NCBI GenBank assembly: GCA_045614025.1
Contig: JAZLCE010000028.1
Coordinates: 8,507 to 72,506, forward strand
DNA: 64,000 nt
DNA from: RGIG4140 sp045614025
GTDB taxonomy: Bacteria; Pseudomonadota; Alphaproteobacteria; CAAHEQ01; UBA3637
Reading direction: 5' to 3'
Shown here: positions 1 to 8,480 of the stretch, one piece after another
Numbering within the stretch: the stretch's first letter is position 1
Layout of the letters: each line of letters starts with the position of its first letter
Position numbers and translations under genes: made by a program
Notes under the pieces: model-generated
The model's database searches: none
Told to the model about the DNA's origin: nothing
Seen by the model: the letters and a program-made list of their open reading frames with translations, nothing else

Positions 1-416
1 ATTCGCCTTTTGAAATCCATTTAATTGAGCCATATTGTCCATTTCAAATTGGGGAAACAACAATTATACCTATTTTGCAATATCATGGCATTCAACAATC
101 AATTGGTTACCGAATTGATGATTTAGCATATTCAACGGATTTATGCTCCATGGAACCCAAGGGTTTAGAGTTATTAAAAGGCATAAAAACTTGGATTTTA
201 GGCGTTGTTAGTTTAGAAAAGCCAGCTTATTTTAAAGGACCTCAAAAACATATTTACTTAAATGAAGCTTTAGAACTGATAAACAAAATTGCTCCAGAAA
301 ATGCCTTTTTAACTCATATGGGGCAAAAGATGGATTATGGGTCATTATGCAATATTTTGCCAGAAAATATTAAACCATGCTTCGATGGTCTGGAAATTGA
401 AATTTCAGGCAAATGA
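1..416 (+). CDS. MBL-fold metallo-hydrolase, 5'-truncated (PhnP-like)
   Basis: The reading frame is open from the left edge (in frame from base 3) to a TGA at 414-416, so only the C-terminal ~137 residues are present. A YSTDL segment corresponds to the metal-bridging Asp strand of RNase Z/PhnP-type beta-lactamase folds. A later LTHMGQKMDY segment matches the terminal metal-binding His region, followed by the usual LP..I.P..DGLEI ending. Such proteins are metal-dependent phosphodiesterases, often encoded next to tatD in alphaproteobacteria; the left neighbour is outside the window. The exact substrate cannot be judged. The last 15 bases of the gene lie inside a repeat that recurs 750 bp downstream. 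Confidence 0.75.
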   Translation, partial: SPFEIHLIEPYCPFQIGETTIIPILQYHGIQQSIGYRIDDLAYSTDLCSMEPKGLELLKGIKTWILGVVSLEKPAYFKGPQKHIYLNEALELINKIAPENAFLTHMGQKMDYGSLCNILPENIKPCFDGLEIEISGK

Positions 417-600
417 TCATATAAACAGACGTTTGTTAGGGTTAAAAGGGCAGAAATTCGCTTCAAAAATCATCAAAAACACCTCTTTTTTCCTTGATTT
501 TCAGGCTTTTTGGGGTATTTTTGGTCAATAATCAGAGCGATTTTCAGCCAAATTCTTTTTTGATTTCGATTTAAAATACGACCATATCCTTAAAATTTTA
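402..600. repeat. 199-bp direct repeat, copy A
   Basis: Copy A aligns without gaps to 1152-1350 at a constant offset of 750; I counted about 37 mismatches by eye (roughly 81% identity). Best conserved are a block of aaaatca, A-run, T-run and tgatttt (464-500), which can fold as an imperfect hairpin, and a block gcgattttcagccaaattc (537-555). The repeat begins inside the last codons of the MBL-fold gene. I see no open reading frame conserved between the copies. Confidence 0.85.
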
Positions 601-1151
601 TATCAAGAAACGACCTTAATGAAGAAGAATTGATAATAGATAGAAGTAAAATGAAACTGAAGATTTGGATCGCTTATTGAAAACCTTAATTCTTAAGAAA
701 AACTTTATTTTAAAATTAGATTTATTTGATGAAAAAGAAATTTTATTAATTATATACAGTTATTTTTTTCTTTTATATTTAAATAAAATGATCGTTAAAA
801 TAATAATTAAATTAAATAATTAAAATTTATAAATACTTGATTTTCCTATTCTTTCACTCTTTGTTTTATACATAATATAAATTATGCGACAAATATATTA
901 TGAGAGGTGGGCAGTTCAAATAATAAGTTTTTCAAGGATTGAAGCTTAAAGATTTTCTTGGTTGTAACAAATATCTGTGTTTGTTAAAAAATAAATATTA
1001 TTAGTTATTCTTATCTTTATATACGCATAGTATTTGTGCGTGACTATCCGGTAAAAATATTTTAATTGATATATCTCTGGAAGAACTGATAAAAGAAAAA
1101 ATTAATCTATGTAACTCCCCTTTTAGGATCCATCTTAAAATGAGAGAGGCT
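601..1151. other. AT-rich intergenic spacer between the repeat copies
   Basis: About 550 bases of very AT-rich sequence with stops in all frames and no recognisable gene or RNA. With the repeats on either side, it forms a gene-free stretch of about 1 kb between the MBL-fold gene and trxA. Confidence 0.6.
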
Positions 1152-1350
1152 ATTTCAGGCAAATGAACGTATAAATAGACGTTTTTTTAAGCTGACGGGC
1201 TTTAAAATTGCTTCAAAAATCATCAAAAATAGCTCTTTTTTCCTTGATTTTCGGGCTTTTTAGACCATTTTAAGGTAAAAATTACAGCGATTTTCAGCCA
1301 AATTCCTATTTGATTTCGACTTAAACTACGGCCATATCCTTGAAATTTTA
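1152..1350. repeat. 199-bp direct repeat, copy B
   Basis: Second copy of the element at 402-600, same orientation. It retains the sequence that in copy A encodes the end of the MBL-fold protein (atttcaggcaaatga), although no such gene reads into it here. The hairpin-forming block (1214-1250) and the gcgattttcagccaaattc block (1287-1305) are the best preserved parts. Confidence 0.85.
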
Positions 1351-1410
1351 TGTGCAAATGAAACAATAAATAAGAGGTGAAGTAATTAATATAGTAGATG
1401 GAAATATTTC

Positions 1411-1447
1411 AAAAATAAAAGCCACTATCATAAAGATAATGGCTTTT
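1411..1447 (-). terminator. Rho-independent terminator of trxA
   Basis: A 13-base inverted repeat (1417-1429 with 1435-1447, one mismatch, 5-base loop) ends on the minus strand in a T-rich run, 22 bases past the trxA stop. It probably closes the whole timA-to-trxA transcript. Confidence 0.8.
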
Positions 1448-1468
1448 AATAATTTTTTTCTTGATAGA

Positions 1469-1780
1469 TTAAATGTTGCTTTTAATCCAAGAAATCAGTT
1501 CTGCTTTTAACATTGGACCAGTTTTCTTTGCAACAGGTTTTCCATCTTTAAATAAAATTAATGTTGGTAAACTTTGAATATCCAAAACTTCTGGCGTATT
1601 TGGAGATTCATCAACATCCATTTTATAAACATTAATTTCAGGCATTTCTTCTGAAATTTCAGATACAATAGGGAGCATTTGTCTGCATGGACCACACCAT
1701 GTAGCAAAAAAATCAACCAATACAGGTTTTGATGATTCTGTTACTTTTGAATTAAATTCTACATCATTAATAATTTCCAT
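1469..1780 (-). CDS. trxA: Thioredoxin
   Basis: A 103-residue cytosolic thiol-disulfide oxidoreductase. The active site WCGPC lies at residues 28-32, preceded by VLVDFFAT, and the cis-proline loop SLPT at 70-73; length and fold order match bacterial Trx1. It reduces disulfides in proteins such as ribonucleotide reductase and peroxiredoxins and would be recharged by thioredoxin reductase (not in this window). It is the last gene of a minus-strand train, 30 bases after an ankyrin-like gene, and is followed by a clear terminator. A good ribosome site (aggaga) precedes the ATG. In many alphaproteobacteria trxA sits beside addA; here the two are separated by about 9.5 kb. Confidence 0.96.
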   Translation of the reverse strand: MEIINDVEFNSKVTESSKPVLVDFFATWCGPCRQMLPIVSEISEEMPEINVYKMDVDESPNTPEVLDIQSLPTLILFKDGKPVAKKTGPMLKAELISWIKSNI

Positions 1781-1810
1781 AAGTATCTCCTTTCCTAAAT
1801 GTTGAATAAA

Positions 1811-2557
1811 TTACTCCCCTTCCCTTATATGTTGTTTCTGAGAAACAGGGAGTGGGTTTGATTTGATCTTTTTTATTTTTAAAATATTATTTTTCATCTC
1901 TTTGTCAAGATCATTAATCCCAATATTTTCATATGAATTAGGTTCAATTTTATCAATCATTGTTTGAAGAACATCTTTTAATTCAGAACTTTTTTTGGTT
2001 AAAATCTTTTCTAAATCTTCAGGCGTATCAATTAACCCAGAAAATCTGTTATATTTTAAGTTGGATGAATAAGATTGTTCACCTTGAACAGTATATTGTT
2101 GAATTACAGAAACCATTACATCAATGGCGGTTTGCCCATTTTTATTTTTTGAATTAAAATCAATACCTTGAGCTTTTAATGAGGCAATAACCTTCTTATT
2201 TAAAGGAGAGGATGCAATTAAATAAAAACCAGCATGTTCTCCTTTTTGGTTTTTGCTTGCAAATGAATAACCTGCTTTTCCCATTTCTGTTATCAATCTT
2301 GGTGATAAACGACCAAAATAAGCTAAATAATCACCTAAACGGTAGTCAGATTCAAGTGTTGGATTTAAATCGCAATTGCGTTTTTTTAATAAATCAACAA
2401 CAGAAAAATCAAAATTTGATCTGCCAATTAATTTTCTTAAAACAGGAACAACTAACTCTTTTGAAATGGGTTTTGTTGATTGACCTAAAACTTTTTTAAT
2501 TTCTGTGAGAGACTTTGTATCAATAGCCTTTCTTAATAATTTTTCTTCTTTTGTCAT
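1811..2557 (-). CDS. Ankyrin-repeat-like protein of unknown function
   Basis: A protein of 248 residues from the ATG at 2557. An upstream in-frame ATG at 2575 lacks a ribosome site, whereas GGAGGAAG lies 8 bases before the ATG at 2557, so that start was chosen. The middle (about residues 95-150) shows two helix-turn-helix units ending in GxxFxSKNxxGxTAxD-type turns, resembling degenerate ankyrin repeats. The remainder is charged and helical, with no signal peptide. It lies 66 bases downstream of tsaD in the same direction, so it is probably co-transcribed, with trxA following. Ankyrin proteins mediate protein-protein contacts; the partner here, bacterial or host, is unknown. Confidence 0.7.
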   Translation of the reverse strand: MTKEEKLLRKAIDTKSLTEIKKVLGQSTKPISKELVVPVLRKLIGRSNFDFSVVDLLKKRNCDLNPTLESDYRLGDYLAYFGRLSPRLITEMGKAGYSFASKNQKGEHAGFYLIASSPLNKKVIASLKAQGIDFNSKNKNGQTAIDVMVSVIQQYTVQGEQSYSSNLKYNRFSGLIDTPEDLEKILTKKSSELKDVLQTMIDKIEPNSYENIGINDLDKEMKNNILKIKKIKSNPLPVSQKQHIREGE

Positions 2558-2623
2558 AAATATATCTTCCTCCATTTATGAAAGCATTTTATATATAGCA
2601 AGGATATGATATAAATGTCAATA

Positions 2624-3661
2624 TTAATTATCCATTGTGTCCAATGGCCAGCGAGGTCTTGCCTTAAAGTCAAAAGAATCTGTTTTGCCTTTTAAGAAAC
2701 GTTCCATTCCAGCCCATGCAATCATCACGCCATTATCAGTGCATAATCCAATAGGAGGAGCAGAAAAAATAAGGTTATTTTTATCTGCAAGGTTTTGAAG
2801 CATTTCTCTAACGGCTAAATTAGCAGCAACCCCTCCTGCAACAACCATATCTTTAGCATTTGGATATTCTTTTTTAAAGATTTCAATCGCATGAGTTAAA
2901 CGATCTTCCATTTGTTTAACAACTGCTGTTTGGAAAGAGGCACATATATCTTTTTTATCTTGATCTGTTATATTTTCTAATTTTTCAATAGCAACACGAA
3001 CAGCAGTTTTTAAGCCAGAAAATGAAAAGTCGCACCCTTCGCGTCCTTTCATTGGAACTGGAAACTTGAATTTTTTAGGATTTCCTTCTTTAGCTTGTTT
3101 TTCAACATTAGGGCCCCCTGGATATCCAATTTGAAGCATTTTGGCAACCTTATCAAAGGCTTCTCCTGCTGAATCATCAATTGTGCCGCCCAGTTTTTTA
3201 TATTTACCAACATCTTCAACAATTAAAACTTGGCAATGTCCGCCTGATGTTAACAATAAAAGGTAAGGAAATTGAACTGGATGGGATAACCGAGCGGTTA
3301 AAGAATGGCCTTCTAAATGATTAACGGCGATAAAAGGCAAATTATGGGAAAGTGCAATGGTTTTGGCTGTCATCACTCCCACTAAAACACCGCCAATTAA
3401 TCCTGGGCCACCAGCAACGGCAACGCCAGATAAGTCTTTAAATGTTTTATTCGCTTTTTGCATTAATTCATTAATTAATAAATCGCATTTTTCAAGATGC
3501 GCACGTGCTGCAATTTCAGGCACAACGCCACCAAATCTGCGGTGTTCATCATATTGTGACCAAACAATAGAGGCCAATATTTCCTTTTTGTCATTCACAA
3601 GTGCACATGCTGTTTCATCACAGCTGCTTTCAATGCCCAAAATTATTTTTTCAGTTGACAT
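2624..3661 (-). CDS. tsaD: tRNA N6-adenosine threonylcarbamoyltransferase
   Basis: 345 residues, normal for TsaD/Gcp. It transfers the threonylcarbamoyl group from TC-AMP to A37 of ANN-decoding tRNAs (t6A), working with TsaB and TsaE; tsaE is present at 6338 in this window. Visible family marks are ILGIESSCDET at the N-terminus, the iron-binding HLEGH at 115-119, LLTSGGHCQ, and the ASKHA ATPase segments GGVAAN and CTDNG. The start overlaps the end of the Smr gene by 19 bases, which indicates translational coupling. Annotation is secure. Confidence 0.97.
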   Translation of the reverse strand: MSTEKIILGIESSCDETACALVNDKKEILASIVWSQYDEHRRFGGVVPEIAARAHLEKCDLLINELMQKANKTFKDLSGVAVAGGPGLIGGVLVGVMTAKTIALSHNLPFIAVNHLEGHSLTARLSHPVQFPYLLLLTSGGHCQVLIVEDVGKYKKLGGTIDDSAGEAFDKVAKMLQIGYPGGPNVEKQAKEGNPKKFKFPVPMKGREGCDFSFSGLKTAVRVAIEKLENITDQDKKDICASFQTAVVKQMEDRLTHAIEIFKKEYPNAKDMVVAGGVAANLAVREMLQNLADKNNLIFSAPPIGLCTDNGVMIAWAGMERFLKGKTDSFDFKARPRWPLDTMDN

Positions 3662-4062
3662 TTTTTTATTCCTTTTTCTTTTTTGAGATAAAGACGGATT
3701 GCTCCCCCTTCATTTTCAATTTCATATCTTGAAATTTTTTCTTTAAATTTATCAGTTTCAAACCAAAAAGAGATTTCTTTTTTAATTTTCCCCTCGCCTT
3801 TTAAACCCTTTCCAGTGATAATTAAAATAGATTTAGACGATAAAGCAAAATGAAGATTAATGAATTTTAAAACAGTTGTATATGCTTCTTGCAAGGTTAA
3901 TCCATGCAAATCAAGGATATAAGAAAGCTGTTTTTCTGGTCTTGGTTTAATTTTTAAGCGCTCTTTTAAAACAGGCTTAACGCGTTCACCCCCCTTTTTT
4001 TGTTTCAGGGGCTTGATAGAAGAAATAAACAATGACCAATAAGCTAAATCTTCTTCTGTCAT
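3643..4062 (-). CDS. Smr/MutS2-type domain protein
   Basis: 139 residues from the ATG at 4062; a longer in-frame extension would run into mltA and has no ribosome site. The C-terminal ~85 residues form an Smr domain, with the LDLHGLTLQEA motif, a central IITGKGLKG loop and the closing GGAIRLYLK strand. The N-terminus is a basic linker. Smr domains bind or nick nucleic acids; the alphaproteobacterial stand-alone form commonly lies between mltA and other housekeeping genes, as here. Its cellular substrate is not established. The stop codon of mltA is one base upstream of its start, and its own end overlaps tsaD by 19 bases. Confidence 0.9.
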   Translation of the reverse strand: MTEEDLAYWSLFISSIKPLKQKKGGERVKPVLKERLKIKPRPEKQLSYILDLHGLTLQEAYTTVLKFINLHFALSSKSILIITGKGLKGEGKIKKEISFWFETDKFKEKISRYEIENEGGAIRLYLKKEKGIKKCQLKK

Positions 4063-4063
4063 T

Positions 4064-5095
4064 TTAATCTTTCGGTAATAACAAATAATAAGATCCAATG
4101 CTTTTCATGCGCCCAGCTTTTTCAAAAGCAACCTCGCCATGACCCCAGAAATAGTCTGCTCGAATGCCTCCCTTGATGGCGCTACCAATATCTTGAGCAA
4201 TAACAAGCTTTTGAATATTATAACCATTTGGGTCTTTTGTGTTTAACCACATCGGCGTATTCAATGGAATAAAGTTTTTATCAACGGCTACAGAGCGTTC
4301 TGGTGTTAAAACAACGCCAGCTGCCCCATAAGGAGAATCCCCTTTTGTTTCTTTAAAGAAAATAAATCGAGGATTTTTTGCCATTAGCTTTCTTGCTTTT
4401 TCAGGGTTTGCTTGCAACCATTTTTTCATGGATGGCATGGAATAAGAAGGCAAATCAACATCATAATCTTTTAAAATTTGACTAAGCTTTTTAAAATCAC
4501 GCGCATTGTTGCCAGCATAGCCTAGTTTTATTTCGCCATCAGGTGTGATTAAACGCCCTGAGCCTTGAATATGCAATATAAATAATTCAACAGGATCATC
4601 GGCCCAAGCAAGAATTGGAGCATCAATCCCCTCTTCTTCTATTTCTTCTCGTTCAGGATATTTCTTGCCATTTTTATATCCTTTAGGCAACCCATAAATT
4701 GGAATTTGACTGGAACTTGTTCGTTTAAGGGTTCCAGTTAATTCCGCTTCGTAATAGCCCGTAATCGTGCCTGTTTTTTGGCCATATGAAATCACTTGAT
4801 AAGGATTAAGTGTTTTTTCAAAATAAGCTTTGATTTCATCAGATGAGGCATATCTATATTGAGGCAAATTTTTGCAAAATCCAGAAAACATTTTGATTGG
4901 CTTTTTGCAAGAGGCAATCATACCTGGCATTGCTTCTTTTAAATTATCTTCTTCCCATCCATTTAATTCAGAAAAGGAAACTTGTTTTAATTTAAAGGAT
5001 CGTCCTTGAGAAAGCGAATGCGTTGAAGTGCACCCAGTTATAATTAAGGAAGCTGTGAAAAATAAAATACTGGCAAAAGACATGTTTTTAACCAT
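4064..5095 (-). CDS. mltA: Membrane-bound lytic murein transglycosylase A
   Basis: 343 residues from the ATG at 5095, which has GGAG six bases upstream; an extended frame to 5179 would lie inside timA. The N-terminus is a lipoprotein signal with lipobox IITGC (Cys22). An MltA domain with GYYEAEL and FILHIQGSGRL leads to a C-terminal 3D domain. That domain holds the catalytic-Asp region AQDIGSAIKGGIRAD, followed by a conserved W-G-x-G segment and a closing AGRMKSIGSYYLLLP strand. The enzyme cleaves the MurNAc-GlcNAc bond to give anhydro-MurNAc at the outer membrane. Its products could feed recycling involving amgK-murU, encoded nearby. The start overlaps timA by 8 bases. Confidence 0.95.
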   Translation of the reverse strand: MVKNMSFASILFFTASLIITGCTSTHSLSQGRSFKLKQVSFSELNGWEEDNLKEAMPGMIASCKKPIKMFSGFCKNLPQYRYASSDEIKAYFEKTLNPYQVISYGQKTGTITGYYEAELTGTLKRTSSSQIPIYGLPKGYKNGKKYPEREEIEEEGIDAPILAWADDPVELFILHIQGSGRLITPDGEIKLGYAGNNARDFKKLSQILKDYDVDLPSYSMPSMKKWLQANPEKARKLMAKNPRFIFFKETKGDSPYGAAGVVLTPERSVAVDKNFIPLNTPMWLNTKDPNGYNIQKLVIAQDIGSAIKGGIRADYFWGHGEVAFEKAGRMKSIGSYYLLLPKD

Positions 5096-5684
5096 AGATA
5101 GCTCCGCTTTTTGTTGCGCTAACAACCCATTTTGTTTTATTTTTGCGTTTAAATGTCCATGTATCAGTGACAGTAGCAACGCTCATTTCATCCCCTTCAA
5201 TCACTTTCCCTTCTGCATCTTTTAAAAGATTGATTTGTTCTGTTACAAATTGAACTGTTACTTCTTCTTTATTTAAAGATTTATTCAAAATTTTAACTGA
5301 ATCAAAACAAATGAGTGAAAAATCAACAATATGTTTTTTTTCTTTTCTATCCAAAACTTCTTTTTCAAAAACAGAATAAAGTTCTGGTATTAAAAGTTTT
5401 TTAAGACTTGCAACATCTCCTTTTGTAAAAGAATCTGTGATCAATTGAAAAGCCAGTTTTGCATTGGCTAAAAATGTTTCTTCGCTAAATTCTTTAATGG
5501 ATTTTTTCGATTGGTCAATTAAATTCATTTCAATTATTTCACCGGTTTGTTCTGAAATAAATCTGATTTTTCCTGGAATTTGCCCTCTGTTTCTTTTTTT
5601 TGAAGCAGGAGTATCCGTGTGTTTAAATAACATAAATCCTAAAACAAGAACAATACCTAATAAAACAATATTTTCAAATGACAT
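5088..5684 (-). CDS. timA: Tim44-like domain membrane protein (TimA-type)
   Basis: 198 residues: a short N-terminal membrane anchor (about residues 5-20), a basic linker, then a Tim44-like domain of about 130 residues. Typical features are ANAKLAFQLITDSFTKGD near the start of the domain, VTVQFVTEQI, and the closing DTWTFKRKNKTKWVVSAT strand. The alphaproteobacterial homologue is related to the mitochondrial import motor subunit Tim44; its bacterial role is not firmly known, though an envelope or translocase-linked job fits. The gene is divergent from secB, an arrangement common in alphaproteobacteria, and it heads the timA-mltA-smr-tsaD train. Confidence 0.85.
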   Translation of the reverse strand: MSFENIVLLGIVLVLGFMLFKHTDTPASKKRNRGQIPGKIRFISEQTGEIIEMNLIDQSKKSIKEFSEETFLANAKLAFQLITDSFTKGDVASLKKLLIPELYSVFEKEVLDRKEKKHIVDFSLICFDSVKILNKSLNKEEVTVQFVTEQINLLKDAEGKVIEGDEMSVATVTDTWTFKRKNKTKWVVSATKSGAIYG

Positions 5685-5733
5685 ATATTTTTCCTTTACA
5701 TCTTAAAAAAACGCGCGTATAAACATTATTGTA

Positions 5734-5762
5734 ATATAACCTAAAAATTGATTTTATTTCAA
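5734..5762 (-). promoter_or_regulatory. Promoter for the timA train
   Basis: On the minus strand TTGAAA (5757-5762) and TTATAT (5734-5739) are separated by 17 bases, about 50 bases ahead of timA. It lies in the 92-base divergent gap shared with secB. Confidence 0.5.
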
Positions 5763-5776
5763 GAGGAATTTTAAAA

Positions 5777-6250
5777 ATGACTAAAAACGAGACACAAAAT
5801 ACACCAAGCATTCAAGTAAATGCTCAATACATCAAAGACTTATCATTTGAAGCCCCAGGTATGCCTCAAATTTTAACAGAAATCACAGCTGCTCCAGAAA
5901 TTAACGTAAATGTTGATATTCAAGTTTCTAAAACAAATCAAGAAAATATGTTTACAGTTGAATTAAATGCAAAAGCTGCAGCTCAAACAGTTGATTCAAA
6001 AAAACCTGTTTTCATTTGTGATTTAACATATGGTGCTTTAGTAACATTAAATGTGCCACAAGAACATGTTGAACCAGTGTTATTAGTTGAAATTCCACAC
6101 TTATTGTTCCCATATGTGCGCTCAATTGTTTCAAATACAACAAGAGAAGCAGGATTACCTCCTCTTCAAATTAATCCAATTGACTTTGCTGGTCTTTATC
6201 AAGCAAAAATTCAACAAATTCAAGCTCAAAAAGAAGCTGAAGGTAAATAA
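5777..6250 (+). CDS. secB: Protein-export chaperone SecB
   Basis: 157 residues, normal for SecB. It forms a cytosolic tetramer that keeps preproteins unfolded and hands them to SecA. The family pattern is clear: QYIKDLSFEAPG near residue 15, a VNVDIQVSKT strand, and the conserved C-terminal half with ICDLTYGALVTLN, LVEIPHLLFPYVRSIVSNTTREAGLPPLQINPIDF-type sequence (given here as a family pattern spread over residues 95-143). A ribosome site (agagga) precedes the ATG. The gene is monocistronic, with a hairpin terminator following, and divergent from timA. Other Sec parts (secD, secF, yajC) lie 20 kb away. Confidence 0.97.
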   Translation: MTKNETQNTPSIQVNAQYIKDLSFEAPGMPQILTEITAAPEINVNVDIQVSKTNQENMFTVELNAKAAAQTVDSKKPVFICDLTYGALVTLNVPQEHVEPVLLVEIPHLLFPYVRSIVSNTTREAGLPPLQINPIDFAGLYQAKIQQIQAQKEAEGK

Positions 6251-6269
6251 GGATATTTTTAATAAAAAA

Positions 6270-6300
6270 AGGCAAAAAAGCTTGCTTTTTTGTCTTTTTT
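6270..6300 (+). terminator. Terminator of secB
   Basis: An inverted repeat (gcaaaaaagc / gcttttttgt) with a 2-base loop is followed by a T-run, 20 bases after the secB stop. Confidence 0.75.
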
Positions 6301-6337
6301 TCATTTATGCTGAATAAGCTTATATGGGGATAAACAA

Positions 6338-6754
6338 ATGCAACAATTCATTTCAAAAAACGAGCAAGAAACCATTAAAATTGCAGCACAAATTGCTAAA
6401 ACTGCTGAAGCAGGAACAGTGTTTGCACTTTATGGAACATTAGGAGCTGGCAAAAGTGCTTTTTGCCGAGGATTTATTCAATCTTTGTGCCCAAATGTGA
6501 AAGATGTTCCCAGCCCAACGTTTACAATTTTGCAAACATATGAAGCGAAGGGTTTTGATATTTATCATTTTGATATGTATCGTTTAAAACAAGAAGATGA
6601 AGCTTTTGAAATTGGAATTGAAGATGCATTTGTTGAGGGCGTTAGCCTTATTGAATGGCCAGAAAAAATTGGTTCATTATTGCCTAAAAATGCCATTAAA
6701 ATCACTATATTAATTCAAGAAGATCAATCAAGATTAATCACCATTGAGGAGTAA
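6338..6754 (+). CDS. tsaE: tRNA t6A biosynthesis ATPase TsaE
   Basis: 138 residues. The P-loop GTLGAGKS lies at 33-40, followed by the switch-like PSPTFTILQTYE and the conserved YHFDMYRL segment and IEWPEK near residue 110, all typical of TsaE/YjeE. It is the small ATPase that drives the TsaB-TsaD complex in t6A synthesis. It is the first gene of a tight plus-strand operon (gaps of 1-3 bases) running through amgK, murU, addB and addA, an order typical of alphaproteobacteria. tsaD lies in the divergent train about 3 kb away; tsaB and tsaC are not in the window. Confidence 0.96.
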   Translation: MQQFISKNEQETIKIAAQIAKTAEAGTVFALYGTLGAGKSAFCRGFIQSLCPNVKDVPSPTFTILQTYEAKGFDIYHFDMYRLKQEDEAFEIGIEDAFVEGVSLIEWPEKIGSLLPKNAIKITILIQEDQSRLITIEE

Positions 6755-6757
6755 AAA

Positions 6758-7753
6758 ATGTCTATGTCTGAAAATTATGCTCTTGAAAGTTTTTTAAAAA
6801 ATGCAGGGTGGAATACCGCAAAAAAAAGTTTGCTTGCACATGATGCTTCTTTTAGATGGTATGATCGTCTTGAAAAAGAAACAGGCGAAACAATGGTTTT
6901 GATGAATGCTCCAGTTGGAAAAGAAAATCCAGCACAATTTGTTTTTGTTGATGAATTATTAGAAGATATTGGTTTAAAAGTTCCGCATATCTTTCATAGA
7001 GATCTTGAAAATGGTTTTTTATTATTAGAAGATTTTGGAGATGATACATTCACAAAGCTGATTAATAAAGGATATGATGAAAAAGAGCTTTATAGACAAG
7101 CCATTCAATCTTTAATTCATTTGCAAAAAAAAGTTTCATCTAATCAAGGATTAAAAGAATATGATTGGGATTTAATGTTATTTGAAGCATCCCTCCTGCC
7201 CCTTTGGTATATTAAATATGTTGTTAAAAAAGAATTATCTCAAGAAGAGATGTCTGAGTTTGAAGAGATTTGGAAAGAACTTTATGAAAAAATTAAAAAG
7301 GTTCCAAATACATTAGTGTTGCTTGATTATCATGTTGATAATTTAATGATCACGAAATCAGGTGATTGTGGATTACTTGACTTTCAAGATGCGCGCTTTG
7401 GGCCAGTTACCTATGACTTGGCATCCTTACTTGAAGATGCAAGACGCGAAGTAAAGCAAGAAATTCAAGATGAAATGCTTGAGTTATATTTTAATGAATT
7501 ACCTGATTTTAACACAAAAGAGTTTAAAGAAGCCTATCCATTAATGGCTGTTCAACGACATACAAAAGTGATTGGGATTTTTGTTCGCTTGTTTGTGAGA
7601 GATAACAAAAATCGTTATTTAAAACATATCCCTTTTGTTTGGTCTTTATTGGAAAAGCATTTAGATAACCCATTATTATTAAAATATAAAAATTGGCTTG
7701 ATAAACATGTTCCACATGATATTCGATCCAAAGTTCCCTTTCAAGAGGATTAA
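6758..7753 (+). CDS. amgK: Cell-wall amino-sugar kinase AmgK (APH fold)
   Basis: 331 residues of the aminoglycoside-phosphotransferase fold. The catalytic loop LLDYHVDNLMI contains Asp190 and Asn195, and the metal-binding DFQDARFGP starts at Asp208, followed by YDLASLLEDARR, a phrase typical of AmgK. In characterised relatives it phosphorylates N-acetylmuramate and N-acetylglucosamine at the anomeric position, the first step of MurNAc salvage that bypasses MurA and fosfomycin. The immediate neighbour murU (2-base gap) encodes the next step. A strong gaggag ribosome site decides the first ATG. General antibiotic-kinase annotation would be misleading here. Confidence 0.9.
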   Translation: MSMSENYALESFLKNAGWNTAKKSLLAHDASFRWYDRLEKETGETMVLMNAPVGKENPAQFVFVDELLEDIGLKVPHIFHRDLENGFLLLEDFGDDTFTKLINKGYDEKELYRQAIQSLIHLQKKVSSNQGLKEYDWDLMLFEASLLPLWYIKYVVKKELSQEEMSEFEEIWKELYEKIKKVPNTLVLLDYHVDNLMITKSGDCGLLDFQDARFGPVTYDLASLLEDARREVKQEIQDEMLELYFNELPDFNTKEFKEAYPLMAVQRHTKVIGIFVRLFVRDNKNRYLKHIPFVWSLLEKHLDNPLLLKYKNWLDKHVPHDIRSKVPFQED

Positions 7754-7755
7754 AA

Positions 7756-8478
7756 ATGAATAAAATTCAAACAGCCATGATTTTAGCGGCAGGTCGCGGC
7801 ACCAGAATGAAACATTTAACAGTGGATAAACCAAAACCATTAGTTGAAGTTTGTCACAATACATTGCTTGGCCATATCCTTGAAAAAATTGAAGATCATG
7901 GGCTTCAAAACATTGTGATTAATACCTGCTATAAGGGGGAAATGATTAAAGAAGAAGTGATGAAATCAACCCATCTTTTTGTTGATTTTTCAGAAGAAAA
8001 AGATCCTCTTGAAACAGGCGGCGGTGTTAAAAAAGCCCTCCCCCTTTTAATGAAAAATAAAGGAGAAAATGGTTTTTTTGTTTTAAATGCAGATCCATTA
8101 TGGGATGAACCTGGTTTATCTATATTATCTCAATTAGAAAAAGCTTGGGATCCAGATAAAATGGATATTTTGCTTGCGTTTGTGCCAATTGAAAAGGCCT
8201 TTGGGGATGTGCCAGATGGAAATTATTTTATTGAAAACAATAAACCAAGACGCAAAAAAGAAGGTGAAAAAAACATTCCTTATCTTTTTATGGGAATTCA
8301 AATTTTGCATCCCAAAATTTTTAATACCTCCCTACCAGATGCTTTTTCATTAAGAGATTTATATGATAAAGCTGAACAAGAAGGTAAATTAAGTTATATT
8401 GTTTTTGATGGACGGTGGTTTCATGTGGGAACGCCTGAAGCTGTTATTGAAACAGAAGCTCTTTTTTCTTTGGGTTAG
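7756..8478 (+). CDS. murU: N-acetylmuramate-1-phosphate uridylyltransferase
   Basis: 240 residues of the sugar nucleotidyltransferase fold. The nucleotide-binding signature MILAAGRGTRMKHLT starts at residue 8, followed by DKPKPLVEV. ETGGGVKKALPLL, LNADPLW (metal-binding Asp) and the C-terminal FDGRWFHVGTPEA match MurU. It converts MurNAc-1-phosphate plus UTP to UDP-MurNAc, so with AmgK it returns recovered murein sugar to peptidoglycan synthesis. Coupled spacing on both sides (2 bases) places it firmly in the tsaE-addA operon. Confidence 0.92.
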   Translation: MNKIQTAMILAAGRGTRMKHLTVDKPKPLVEVCHNTLLGHILEKIEDHGLQNIVINTCYKGEMIKEEVMKSTHLFVDFSEEKDPLETGGGVKKALPLLMKNKGENGFFVLNADPLWDEPGLSILSQLEKAWDPDKMDILLAFVPIEKAFGDVPDGNYFIENNKPRRKKEGEKNIPYLFMGIQILHPKIFNTSLPDAFSLRDLYDKAEQEGKLSYIVFDGRWFHVGTPEAVIETEALFSLG

Positions 8479-8480
8479 AA

